Origin: JAWVFM01 sp963739355
Lineage (GTDB): Bacteria > Actinomycetota > Thermoleophilia > Solirubrobacterales > 70-9
Assembly (NCBI GenBank): GCA_963739355.1
Contig: CAVUAD010000005.1
Coordinates: 496,001 to 560,000 of the forward strand
Length of the DNA stretch: 64,000 nucleotides
Direction: 5' to 3'
Position numbers and translations under genes: made by a program. The notes below the pieces were generated by a model that searched no databases, had not been told where the DNA came from, and worked only from the letters and a program-made list of their open reading frames with translations. Shown piece by piece: positions 1 through 6,781 of the stretch; position 1 is the first letter of the stretch; each line of letters begins with the position of its first letter.

Positions 1-2
1 CG

Positions 3-653
3 GAGCTCGTTCCCGAGCTGCTCGCCGACCTGTGCGCCTTCTGCAGCCGCGAGGACCTGCCCGCGGTGATCCAGGCGGCAATCGGCCACGTCCAGTTCGA
101 GACGATTCATCCGTTTCACGACGGCAACGGCCGTGTCGGCAGGGCGGTGATCCTGATCGTCCTTCGCCGCCGCGGAATCTCGCGCACGTACCTCCCGCCC
201 GTCAGCCTCGCGCTGGCCGGCGAGGCGGACCGCTACGTCGCCGGGCTGACCAGCTGGCGCGGCGGCGACGAGGACGACTGGTACACGGTGTTCACCGGCG
301 CCGTGCACCGGGCGGCGAGCGGCGCCCGCGAGTTCGCCGACCGGGTCGCGCAGCTGCAGGGGCGCTGGACCGAGCGCGCCGGCAACCCCCGTACCGGCTC
401 GGGGACGCGGCTCCTGATCGAGCTGCTGCCCTCCCAGCCGGTCATCGACGTGAAGGCCGCCGCACGGCTTCTCGGCGGCAGCGAGGAGCGCGCGCGCCTC
501 GCCGTGCTCCGGCTCGAGGAGGCGGGCGTCCTGCGACGGACCAACCTCGGCCGTCGGAACCGAGCCTGGGAATCCGCCGGGCTCTTCGAGCTTCTCGACC
601 GCTTCGAGCACGAGCTCGGGCCGGCCGAGCGCACCCCCGGCGGGACGCGGTAG
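3..653 (+). CDS. Fic/DOC family protein, C-terminal part (open at left edge)
   Basis: The reading frame is already open at the window edge and ends with TAG at 651-653. The signature HPFHDGNGRVGR is encoded at 108-143 and matches the Fic active-site loop (HPFxDGNGRxxR). Its His is the catalytic base for transfer of AMP or another phosphate-containing group onto target proteins. The last ~90 residues look like a winged-helix segment (alternating helices, LEEAGVLRR), as in the Fic proteins that carry a C-terminal DNA-binding domain. The N-terminal part, including any inhibitory helix, lies outside the window. It sits just inside the presumed end of an integrated element (tRNA-Ser remnant at 736-804), so it is probably cargo. 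Role as toxin or regulator is unresolved. Confidence 0.88.
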   Translation, partial: ELVPELLADLCAFCSREDLPAVIQAAIGHVQFETIHPFHDGNGRVGRAVILIVLRRRGISRTYLPPVSLALAGEADRYVAGLTSWRGGDEDDWYTVFTGAVHRAASGAREFADRVAQLQGRWTERAGNPRTGSGTRLLIELLPSQPVIDVKAAARLLGGSEERARLAVLRLEEAGVLRRTNLGRRNRAWESAGLFELLDRFEHELGPAERTPGGTR

Positions 654-673
654 GCGACCCCTTTCAAGGCAAA

Positions 674-705
674 CTGGCGCGCATTCTGGCGCGCACTGGC
701 GCGCA
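674..705 (+). repeat. Three direct repeats of CTGGCGCGCA
   Basis: The 10-mer CTGGCGCGCA occurs at 674-683, 686-695 and 696-705. The cluster lies between the Fic stop codon and the displaced tRNA-Ser 3' segment, about 30 bp from the likely crossover. Iterated short sites next to an attachment core are typical of integrase arm-type or excisionase binding sites. That role is inferred; the repeats are directly visible. Confidence 0.6.
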
Positions 706-735
706 AAGTGGAGATTTGCAGGGATTTCTCCCCAG

Positions 736-804
736 ATGCGGCGGTCTCGAAAACCGTTATGGGCGTTTTCTCGTCCATCGAGGGTTCGAATCCCTCCCCC
801 TCCG
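736..804 (+). tRNA. tRNA-Ser(CGA) 3' remnant, probable attachment site
   Basis: This stretch folds as the 3' two-thirds of a class II tRNA. It has an anticodon stem (741-745 with 753-757) around loop CTCGAAA (anticodon CGA), a long variable arm with a 7-bp stem (atgggcg/cgtccat), a T arm (780-784 with 792-796, loop TTCGAAT), an acceptor 3' strand CCCCTCC (797-803) and discriminator G at 804. No matching 5' acceptor strand (GGAGGGG) or D-arm is present upstream, so the gene is incomplete. Displaced tRNA 3' ends mark the distal junction of elements that integrate by tyrosine recombinases. Here the element would lie to the left. The intact tRNA-Ser and integrase would be outside the window. Confidence 0.8.
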
Positions 805-969
805 CTCATAGAGCCAAATCTGGCCGATTTGCCCGCAGTTCCGATCGAGCCTGACCTGCGTAGCCGCCTGATCGCAAACTCCGCTGGAGACCGCTAAAGA
901 CCGCTGGAGAAGGGCGACGACGATCGCACGACGATCGCAGAGGGAATTCTTCTGCTTTGCATGGCGGAT
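805..969. other. Gene-free stretch between tRNA remnant and IS30
   Basis: I see no convincing gene, RNA or terminator here. Short imperfect repeats (ccgctggaga/ccgctaaaga near 880-910, and cgacgatcgcacgacgatcgc near 915-935) are the only structure. It is probably the original chromosomal flank of the tRNA insertion site, followed by the left end of the insertion sequence. Confidence 0.4.
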
Positions 970-2294
970 TCAAACCACCGCCGCACCACCCGGAAGAGTC
1001 AGCGCCTTTGCTGACCAACAAACGGAGGTGCGCAGATGCCAAAGGGCGTCCGGATAGGCGAAGCAACGAAGGAACGAATCTGGGAGCTTCGAGCCCTCGG
1101 ATTAAGCGAGCGCGAGATCGGCCGCCGGCTGGGGATCGGAGGCCACAACGTCAGCTTCCACCTCAGGAAGTTGGGAGGGATCCGGCCGAGGCCGCGGCAC
1201 CGGGCCGAGCGCTGCCTCAGCCTCGAAGAGCGCGAGGAGATCTCACGCGGGATCGCCCGCGGGCACTCCGCCCGCGAGATCGCAAGATCCGTCTCCCGCT
1301 CCCACACGACGATCGCCCGCGAGATAACTCGCGGTGGCGGTCGCGGCCACTACCGCGCCCACCAAGCCGACCGCTGCGCCTGGCAACGAGCTCGGCGCCC
1401 ACGGGCGACGAAGCTCGAGCTCTGCCCTGAGCTTCGCTGCGTGATCGAAGAGTGCCTCGCCGACGATCTCTCCCCCGAGCAGATCGCCGGCTGGCTTCGC
1501 TTCGCCTACCCCGACAATGACTCCATGCACGTCTCCCACGAGACGATCTACCGCGCCCTCTACGTCCAGGCCCGCGGCGAGCTAAAGCGAGAGCTCACCC
1601 GCCACCTGCGGCGGGGCAGAAGCCGCCGCTACGCCAGATCGCAGTCCTCCAAGCGCCAGGGCCAGGGAAAGATCGCCGAGATGGTGATGATCTCCGAGCG
1701 ACCGCCCGAAGCCGAAGACCGCGCCGTCCCCGGCCACTGGGAGGGCGACCTTCTGATGGGAGGGCGAACGAGCGCGATCGCGACGTTGGTCGAGCGCTCA
1801 ACCCGCTACTGCCAGCTCGTCGCCCTGCCCGAGGGCTCAGGAGCCGAGGCGGTCGCAGACGCTCTGGCCGGCAGCATCACGACGCTGCCGGCCCAGCTTC
1901 GGCGAACGCTGACCTGGGATCAGGGCCACGAGATGGCCGAGCACCGGCGCTTTAGCGTCAAAAGCGGCGTCGACGTCTACTTCTGCGATCCCCAGAGCCC
2001 CTGGCAGCGCGGCTCAAACGAGAACACCAACGGCCTTCTGCGCCAATACTTCCCGAAGGGCCGAAGCCTCGCGGGAGTCACCCAGGCAGAGCTCGACGAG
2101 GTGGCGGCCAAGCTCAACCGCCGGCCCCGAAAGACCCTCGGCTTTCGCACGCCGGCGCAGAAGCTCTCGGATCTGATCGATGGCCTCAGCGCGCAATCGA
2201 GCGCTGATCCGCTTCGGCCTTCGGCCTTCGCTCCTCAGCGCTCGACCCAGGTGAAAGGATGCAAAGCGTCAGGGGTGGTGCAGTGACCGGTTGA
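970..2294 (+). mobile_element. IS30-family insertion sequence (approximate ends)
   Basis: The element is defined by the transposase gene at 1036-2286 and a pair of imperfect terminal inverted repeats, 970-991 and 2273-2294. They share the core GCACCACCC and about 15 of 21 positions. The right repeat overlaps the last codons of the transposase, as is usual for compact insertion sequences. I cannot identify a clear target duplication, so the outer limits are tentative. The transposase frame is intact, so the copy may be active. Confidence 0.45.
1036..2286 (+). CDS. IS30-family transposase
   Basis: A 416-residue DDE transposase. The N-terminal third holds two helix-turn-helix-like segments (around residues 10-50, and 60-105 with REIARSVSRSHTTIAREI), typical of IS30 end binding. 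The catalytic triad reads D238 in HWEGDLLMG, D295 in TWDQGHEMA and E329 in RGSNENTNGLLRQ, with the D-D-(33)-E spacing of this family. A GGAGG ribosome site at 1024-1028 sits 7 nt before the ATG. The C-terminal ~35 residues are low-complexity and run into the right inverted repeat. The frame is full length with no visible damage. Confidence 0.95.
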   Translation: MPKGVRIGEATKERIWELRALGLSEREIGRRLGIGGHNVSFHLRKLGGIRPRPRHRAERCLSLEEREEISRGIARGHSAREIARSVSRSHTTIAREITRGGGRGHYRAHQADRCAWQRARRPRATKLELCPELRCVIEECLADDLSPEQIAGWLRFAYPDNDSMHVSHETIYRALYVQARGELKRELTRHLRRGRSRRYARSQSSKRQGQGKIAEMVMISERPPEAEDRAVPGHWEGDLLMGGRTSAIATLVERSTRYCQLVALPEGSGAEAVADALAGSITTLPAQLRRTLTWDQGHEMAEHRRFSVKSGVDVYFCDPQSPWQRGSNENTNGLLRQYFPKGRSLAGVTQAELDEVAAKLNRRPRKTLGFRTPAQKLSDLIDGLSAQSSADPLRPSAFAPQRSTQVKGCKASGVVQ

Positions 2295-2301
2295 GGTCGC
2301 A

Positions 2302-2490
2302 ATGGAGCCTGTTGCACAAACCCCCGGCGACCTCCTGAGCGGTCATCTCGACCCCCGTTAACAATTGGGCCGAGCTCAGCCACGACGACGACGCGCTTGC
2401 CGCGGCTGACGGCTCGCTAACCGGCACAGACGCCGCTTGAATGGCGGCAGGGGTCACTTTCGGCGCGACCCTTTATGCAACAGGCTCCAT
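2302..2490. mobile_element. MITE-like 189-bp palindromic element
   Basis: Perfect 15-bp inverted repeats bound this stretch: ATGGAGCCTGTTGCA at 2302-2316 and its complement at 2476-2490. The similarity extends a few imperfect bases inward (acaaaccc against accctttat). The interior holds no convincing gene. Size, terminal palindrome and lack of coding capacity fit a miniature inverted-repeat transposable element or the two fused ends of a lost insertion sequence. The CCTGTTGCA-type end differs from the IS30 ends next door, so it should be mobilised by a different transposase. No clear target duplication is seen. Confidence 0.6.
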
Positions 2491-2541
2491 GGAGAGCGCA
2501 ATAGGCGCTCAGCACGAGAGTGGCGGGGATAATCTCGAAAC

Positions 2542-2979
2542 GTGAAGCGCCTCGTGTACCCCGCGCTCCTTGTCTCGCTGTTTGCGGGCTGCAGCGCCGG
2601 CGGCTCTACAGCGACCTCGGCTCCTACCCCTCCGCCCCACCAACAAGGCGTCAACCCGAACGCCCCTACGTCCTCCCGCGAGCCATCCAGAAAACCGCCA
2701 CGGGCGACCGAGTGCCCCGACATGGGGAGGGGGTCGTTCCGCGGCTACCCCGAGCTCGCGATCGCCATCAGGGCGACAGGACTTTCCTGCCAGGAAGCCA
2801 GCGCTGTCATTCGTGCCGCACACGGTCCATGCAAGCTCCCGTCGGATCCAGGTGAGAAGCCGTGCATGGCCGCAGGCTTTGCATGCACGCTGACAGGTGA
2901 GCCTTTCAGTCAGCTGGTGCCGATCCAGTGCCAGCGTGGCAGGAGGCGGGTGAAGTTCAGCTTCAGCATCGGTTACTAA
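2542..2979 (+). CDS. Putative secreted lipoprotein, unknown function
   Basis: A 145-residue protein with GTG start. The N-terminus (MKRLVYPALL, then LFAGC) is a type II signal peptide with the lipobox Cys at about residue 17. It is followed by a Ser/Thr/Pro-rich linker (residues 18-55) that would tether it to the membrane surface. The globular part (residues ~57-145) contains five more cysteines, probably disulfide-bonded, and a segment GLSCQEASAVIRA that recalls small actinobacterial secreted proteins. I do not recognise a catalytic motif. It stands alone just beyond the MITE-like element and converges on the next gene. Confidence 0.75.
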   Translation: MKRLVYPALLVSLFAGCSAGGSTATSAPTPPPHQQGVNPNAPTSSREPSRKPPRATECPDMGRGSFRGYPELAIAIRATGLSCQEASAVIRAAHGPCKLPSDPGEKPCMAAGFACTLTGEPFSQLVPIQCQRGRRRVKFSFSIGY

Positions 2980-3073
2980 CGACTGATCGCTCTGGGCGAG
3001 AAGCGGAACGTCGGGCCGTGACGAGCAAGTCCCTCCGCGTGGAATCGGCCGGTCGGCTGGCTTGGCCCGGCCG

Positions 3074-3607
3074 CTACTTGTGAACGTGTGAACCGTCGCT
3101 GTAACCCTCCACACAGGGCGGGCCGCTCGCTCCGGGAATGTCGATTTCGTTCACAAATGTCTCGCGGGGGGAGATGGAGCTGAAGGTGATCTTGACCCTG
3201 CCGCCGACCGGATCTGAGCCCTTGACCTTCACCTTTGCCGGGATGGTCCCGACCCTTCCCTGTGCCTGCGGGTCGTACTTGCCGACCGCCCAGGCCGGGG
3301 AGGATGTAGCGGAGCCGACTGCTCGCAGGCGGAACTTACCCAGAACCTTGAGCGGTGTGCCGAGGTCGGGGCAACTTGAGCCCGCGGGCCTGGCTTCGGC
3401 GTGAATGTTGCTCGCGAACTGGTACTTCCTCTCCTTGTGCTTGCCGCGCTTGAGGGTGAACCCCGCCTCGGCGGCGCTGTAGGCCGCGTCGAGCGTCCAC
3501 TGGCCGTTGGGCGGCTTGGGAGGCGTTGCGACTCGGCCGATCGCCACGCTGGCGATCGCCAGGGAAAGGGCGCTTACGGTGCAGATCAGGACGAGGCGGC
3601 TGGGCAC
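3074..3607 (-). CDS. Putative secreted protein, unknown function
   Basis: A 177-residue protein starting at GTG. Residues 1-25 form a classical signal peptide (MPSRLVLICTVSALSLAIASVA) with a probable cleavage site near A-I-G. The mature part is beta-rich and basic, with two cysteines (SSCPDLG and GPPCVEG) that could pair. It ends in a His-containing tail. No family is recognised. It is convergent with the lipoprotein gene and separated from it by about 95 bp in which I see no strong terminator. Confidence 0.7.
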   Translation of the reverse strand: MPSRLVLICTVSALSLAIASVAIGRVATPPKPPNGQWTLDAAYSAAEAGFTLKRGKHKERKYQFASNIHAEARPAGSSCPDLGTPLKVLGKFRLRAVGSATSSPAWAVGKYDPQAQGRVGTIPAKVKVKGSDPVGGRVKITFSSISPRETFVNEIDIPGASGPPCVEGYSDGSHVHK

Positions 3608-3739
3608 CGCGCGGAGACTACTCGACTGAGGGTGATAAACCGCCTCGGACGAAAGCGGCTCGCTGCTGGCGCTCCCGCCCGCCGGCTATGCCCTCGTCGG
3701 ATAGGGTCGGCCGAGGTGCAAGCACGAGAAGGAGAGGCG

Positions 3740-4024
3740 ATGTATGTAGTCGTTCGGAGTTACGCCGGCCAGGGTGCGTCAGAGCTCTTCGATCTCCTGG
3801 AACAGCGAGAGGACGACGTGAAGGAGTTGATCGGCGGCGTACCCGGCTTCGTCAGCTATGCCGCGTTTCGCACCGAGGACGGCGGTAGGACCGTGACGGC
3901 GTGTCAGGACAAGGCCGGCGCCGACGAGTCATCCAGGCGTGCCGCCGGCTGGGTCGGGGAGAACGTGAGCGTCTCCGTCGATCCGCCCGATATCGCCGAG
4001 GGCAACACGGTCCTCCAGTTCTGA
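3740..4024 (+). CDS. Small ABM-like (antibiotic biosynthesis monooxygenase fold) protein
   Basis: A 94-residue protein. The ATG at 3740 is chosen because AAGGAGAG (3729-3736) gives a good ribosome site. Longer in-frame starts upstream have none and would overlap the divergent gene. The pattern MYVVVRSYAG, then VPGFVSYAAFRTEDGGRTVTACQDKAGADES, matches the dimeric ferredoxin-like fold of ABM/EthD-type domains, in which small monomers dimerise around a hydrophobic pocket. No catalytic residues can be assigned, so the function is unknown. It is a single gene followed by a short gene-free zone. Confidence 0.75.
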   Translation: MYVVVRSYAGQGASELFDLLEQREDDVKELIGGVPGFVSYAAFRTEDGGRTVTACQDKAGADESSRRAAGWVGENVSVSVDPPDIAEGNTVLQF

Positions 4025-4159
4025 GGCGAACAGCACGTCGAAGAGCACTGCGAACGCCGCGTACCAGCCGAACGGCGGGCGCACCCGTTTGGGCGCGTAG
4101 CCGTCGGCGGCAATTCTCTCGCGCGCCGTGGCCTCGGCGCGCTCCTTCGGTTCTGTCAC
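3929..4159 (-). CDS. Possible small membrane protein, antisense overlap
   Basis: A GTG-started 76-codon frame reading MTEPKERAEATARERIAADG, followed by a Pro-rich bend and a hydrophobic helix (GWYAAFAVLFDVLFA). The first 45 residues lie outside other genes and look protein-like: a charged amphipathic start followed by one membrane helix. The remaining 30 residues overlap the 3740-4024 gene on the other strand and look like read-through. It could be a real one-helix membrane protein whose natural end has been lost. It is kept as tentative. Confidence 0.35.
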   Translation of the reverse strand: MTEPKERAEATARERIAADGYAPKRVRPPFGWYAAFAVLFDVLFASELEDRVALGDIGRIDGDAHVLPDPAGGTPG

Positions 4160-4178
4160 GGATTACGGGTACCCCCGA

Positions 4179-4210
4179 CAGGCCCCGCGTCACGCAGGGC
4201 GTGGGGCCTG
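4179..4210. terminator. Hairpin between convergent genes
   Basis: CAGGCCCC (4179-4186) pairs perfectly with GGGGCCTG (4203-4210) around a 16-nt loop that can pair further (gcgt/acgc). It lies just 11 bp beyond the stop of the beta-helix gene and could end transcripts from either side. There is no T-run, so a Rho-independent role is uncertain. Confidence 0.45.
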
Positions 4211-4221
4211 ACTTCAGCCGC

Positions 4222-5064
4222 TCAGTGAGAGCAGGTCACGTGATGGCAGTTGGCGGTGCCGTTGCCGGTGGCACGGTTGCCGCTGCCCTTGGCCGGCAGG
4301 TCGGCGTAGAAGCCATAGGCGTTGTTGTTGTTGGCCTTGTTGTCGCTCAACGTCGCCTGATAGATCACCGTCGGAAAGTTGTCGGAGACGTAGAAGCCGT
4401 AGTTATTCCCGTTGGCCGTGCTGTCCTTGATCACGGAGCCCAGCGGATAGTCGATGTCGAACCCATAGTCGCCCCCGTTGGCCTTCACGTTGACGATCTT
4501 CGATGAGCTCTCGTAGTCGTAGACCCCGGTGGCCGAGCTGGGCATGGCGGCCACCTTGCTGTTCTTCAGCGTCACGCCGGTGTTCTCGTAGAGATAGAAC
4601 GCCGAGCCGCTCGCGTAGCCGATGGCGGCTGTGGAGTGGTCGACCACCGTGTTCGCGGAGTACTCCAGGTCGATGCCGTAATACGAGTACGCCGAGGTGC
4701 TGCCGGCGTGAACGTGAAGGATCCTGGATCCCGTGGAGTACTCGATATAGACGTTCTCCCCGTAACCGCGCACGCTGCCGTTCTTGATCGTCAGGCGGTC
4801 GTAGCCCGCGGTGTCGTCGATGCCCGTGTAGACGGTCAAGGCGTCAGGGCCGATCAGGGAATGCCCGTTCAGGTCGACCGTCAGGCCGGCCTTGCCGATC
4901 TCGAGCCCGGTGGTGTTCGACGCGCTGCAGTCCATGTCGGCCGTGAGCTTGACGTCGTGCGTGATCGTCGATCCGCACGCCGGATTCGCGGCCTGGGCCG
5001 CGACCGGCAGCGCGAGCAGAGCACCGGCCGCAATGCAGGCGGCGAGGGCCTTCAGTGACCGCAT
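4222..5064 (-). CDS. Secreted right-handed parallel beta-helix protein (copy 2)
   Basis: A 280-residue protein with a signal peptide (MRSLKALAACIAAGALLALP, cleavage near AQA-ANPACG). The mature chain is built of 20-25 residue coils rich in N, G, Y and S (repeated phrases such as NGSVRGYGENVYIEY and ANGNNYGFYVSDN), the hallmark of PbH1/NosD-type parallel beta-helices. These are often surface polysaccharide-binding or adhesive proteins. Two Cys near the N-terminus (ACG, MDCSAS) and two at the C-terminus (NCHHVTC) are shared with the upstream paralogue and probably cap the helix. Its ATG lies 13 nt inside the end of that paralogue, so translation is probably coupled. Confidence 0.85.
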   Translation of the reverse strand: MRSLKALAACIAAGALLALPVAAQAANPACGSTITHDVKLTADMDCSASNTTGLEIGKAGLTVDLNGHSLIGPDALTVYTGIDDTAGYDRLTIKNGSVRGYGENVYIEYSTGSRILHVHAGSTSAYSYYGIDLEYSANTVVDHSTAAIGYASGSAFYLYENTGVTLKNSKVAAMPSSATGVYDYESSSKIVNVKANGGDYGFDIDYPLGSVIKDSTANGNNYGFYVSDNFPTVIYQATLSDNKANNNNAYGFYADLPAKGSGNRATGNGTANCHHVTCSH

Positions 5065-5903
5065 GGCACGTGGAAGCAGTTGGCGGTGCCGTTGCCGGTG
5101 GCACGGTTGCGGCTGCCCTTGGCGGTCACGTCCGCGTAGAACCCGTACTCGCCGTTGTTGTTGGCCCTGTTGTCGGTGAGAGTCGCCTGGTAGAGCGCCG
5201 TCGGGTAGTTCTCGTAGATGTAGAAGCCGTCGGAGCTGTTGCCGTTCGCGGTGCTGTCCTTGATGGTGTAGCCCTGGACGAGCGGCTCCTCGATGTAGAA
5301 CCCGTAGTAGCCACCGTTCGACTTGACGTTCTTGATCTTCGCCTTGCTGTAGTAGTCGTACACGCCGTAACCGTTCGCGTTGGCGTCCTTGACCTGGCTG
5401 TTCACGAGGTTGACCTTCGTGTTCTCGTAGAGGTAGAACGGATAGTTGCCGTTGGTGCCCGCCGTGGCGGTCGAATGGTCGATCTTGCCGTTCTTCGAAT
5501 ACCAGAAGCTGATTCCCGAGTAGGTGTTGCTGCTCGTATCGCCAGCGTGGACGTGCAGGATCTTGGACCCCGACGTGTACTCGAAGAACACTCCGTATTC
5601 GTAGCCGGTGATCGATCCGTTTTCGAGCGTGACGTCGTCGTAGCCCTCGTTGTCGACCCCGTCGTAGCTGTTGTTGTCCGGCCCTGTGATCGAGTGGCCG
5701 TTCAGGTTGATTGTGATGCCGGACTTGCCGACGTCGATCCCGTCGGTGTTCGAGGCGCTGCAGTCCATGTCGGCGGTGAGCTTGACGTCGTGGGTCACCG
5801 TTGAGCCGCACGCCGGGTTGGCCGCCTGGGCCCCCGCCGGCACGAGGAGCGCTGCCGCCCCCGCCGCGATCGCAGACCAACGCCCAAACCGCCCTGTGCT
5901 CAT
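5052..5903 (-). CDS. Secreted right-handed parallel beta-helix protein (copy 1)
   Basis: A 283-residue paralogue of the following gene. The ATG at 5903 is preferred because GGAGGAG lies 6 nt before it. A signal peptide (residues ~1-30, ending PAGAQA) precedes a mature start, ANPACGSTVTHDVKLTADMD, that is nearly identical in both copies. The C-terminal phrase NRATGNGTANC is also shared. The coils between them (NGSITGYEYGVFFEY, SNGGYYGFYIEE) have diverged, as expected for tandem duplicates. No polysaccharide-lyase catalytic residues are evident, so a structural or binding role outside the cell is most likely. It begins a two-gene operon. Confidence 0.88.
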   Translation of the reverse strand: MSTGRFGRWSAIAAGAAALLVPAGAQAANPACGSTVTHDVKLTADMDCSASNTDGIDVGKSGITINLNGHSITGPDNNSYDGVDNEGYDDVTLENGSITGYEYGVFFEYTSGSKILHVHAGDTSSNTYSGISFWYSKNGKIDHSTATAGTNGNYPFYLYENTKVNLVNSQVKDANANGYGVYDYYSKAKIKNVKSNGGYYGFYIEEPLVQGYTIKDSTANGNSSDGFYIYENYPTALYQATLTDNRANNNGEYGFYADVTAKGSRNRATGNGTANCFHVPCGH

Positions 5904-6070
5904 GCTCGCTCCTCCAAAGTCAGCCACGCCGACATCCCGCCGGCTGCGAGCAGACTACACGCGCGCCCGCTGTCAAACGGTGGAGTTCCCCCGAGGGCGC
6001 CAGGGCGCCCCGCTGCGGGAATCCGTGCAGCGGGAGGGGGGAAGCGGTCGCGCGCGAACTGTCGAAGCCG

Positions 6071-6781
6071 ATGTTCCGGGCCTTTCGACGCACCGACACC
6101 CAGCAATACCTGGCGGTCCTCTCCCTGATCCTCGCGACGATCGCGTTTCAGCTTGCCGCGCCCGACCGCGAGTGGACGCAGTTCGTGATCGTCCTGCTGC
6201 AGGCGGCGACGCTGCTGGTCGCACTGAACGTCGGCCATATCCACGGCAGGCTCGACCGGCTTCTCATCACCTTCGTCCTCGGCTGTGTGGTCGTCTCGGC
6301 GGTCACGCTGGCGGACTTCACCTCGCTCGGGGTGCTCGATACGCGAGTCATCAACCTGATGCTGATCGCGTTTGCCCCGGTGGCGCTGATCCTGGGGATG
6401 ATCGACGACATGACGGCCCGCCGGCGGGTCACGGTCCGGACGATCCTCGGCGTTCTGAGCGTGTACCTGCTGATCGGCCTCTTCTTCACCTTCGTCGACT
6501 CGATCATCGCCTCCGAGGCCTCGGAGCCCTTCTTCCAGCACGGGATCGAGGGCTCGCCGGCCGACTTCCTCTACTTCTCCTACGCGACTCTCACAACGGT
6601 CGGCTACGGCGACCTCACGGCGAGCATCGAGCTCGGCCGGTCGGTGTCGATCATCGAGGCCCTGATCGGGCAGATCTACCTCGTCAGCGTGGTCTCGCTG
6701 ATCGTCGGGAACCTGGGGCGGCTGCCCTCGACCTCGCACGGCCAGCACTCCCAGCCGCAGCGCCGCGGCTCCGGCTCCTAG
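6071..6781 (+). CDS. Ion channel family protein (K+-type pore)
   Basis: A 236-residue membrane protein with about six helices. Four lie in residues 10-125, then comes a two-helix pore module with the selectivity filter TVGYGDL around residue 178 (TLTTVGYGDLTASIELG), which is the K+ channel signature of the Ion_trans_2 family. The ATG at 6071 is the first plausible start, but its ribosome site is poor. An Arg/Thr-rich segment (MTARRRVTVRTI) lies between the fourth and fifth helices, but there is no clear S4 voltage sensor. The C-terminal tail is short and polar, with no RCK/TrkA domain, so gating is unknown. It converges on the methyltransferase gene with 4 nt of overlap. Confidence 0.85.
   Translation: MFRAFRRTDTQQYLAVLSLILATIAFQLAAPDREWTQFVIVLLQAATLLVALNVGHIHGRLDRLLITFVLGCVVVSAVTLADFTSLGVLDTRVINLMLIAFAPVALILGMIDDMTARRRVTVRTILGVLSVYLLIGLFFTFVDSIIASEASEPFFQHGIEGSPADFLYFSYATLTTVGYGDLTASIELGRSVSIIEALIGQIYLVSVVSLIVGNLGRLPSTSHGQHSQPQRRGSGS

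Noticed and set aside
674..705. Three-copy 10-mer array as a possible CRISPR remnant
   Set aside because: Units are adjacent or 2 nt apart with no spacers, so it is not a CRISPR array.
1..811. Long plus-strand frame from 32 to 811 spanning the Fic C-terminus and the tRNA remnant
   Set aside because: Translation is Arg/Gly/Pro-rich and lies in a shifted frame over the real Fic motif. It is a GC-rich shadow.
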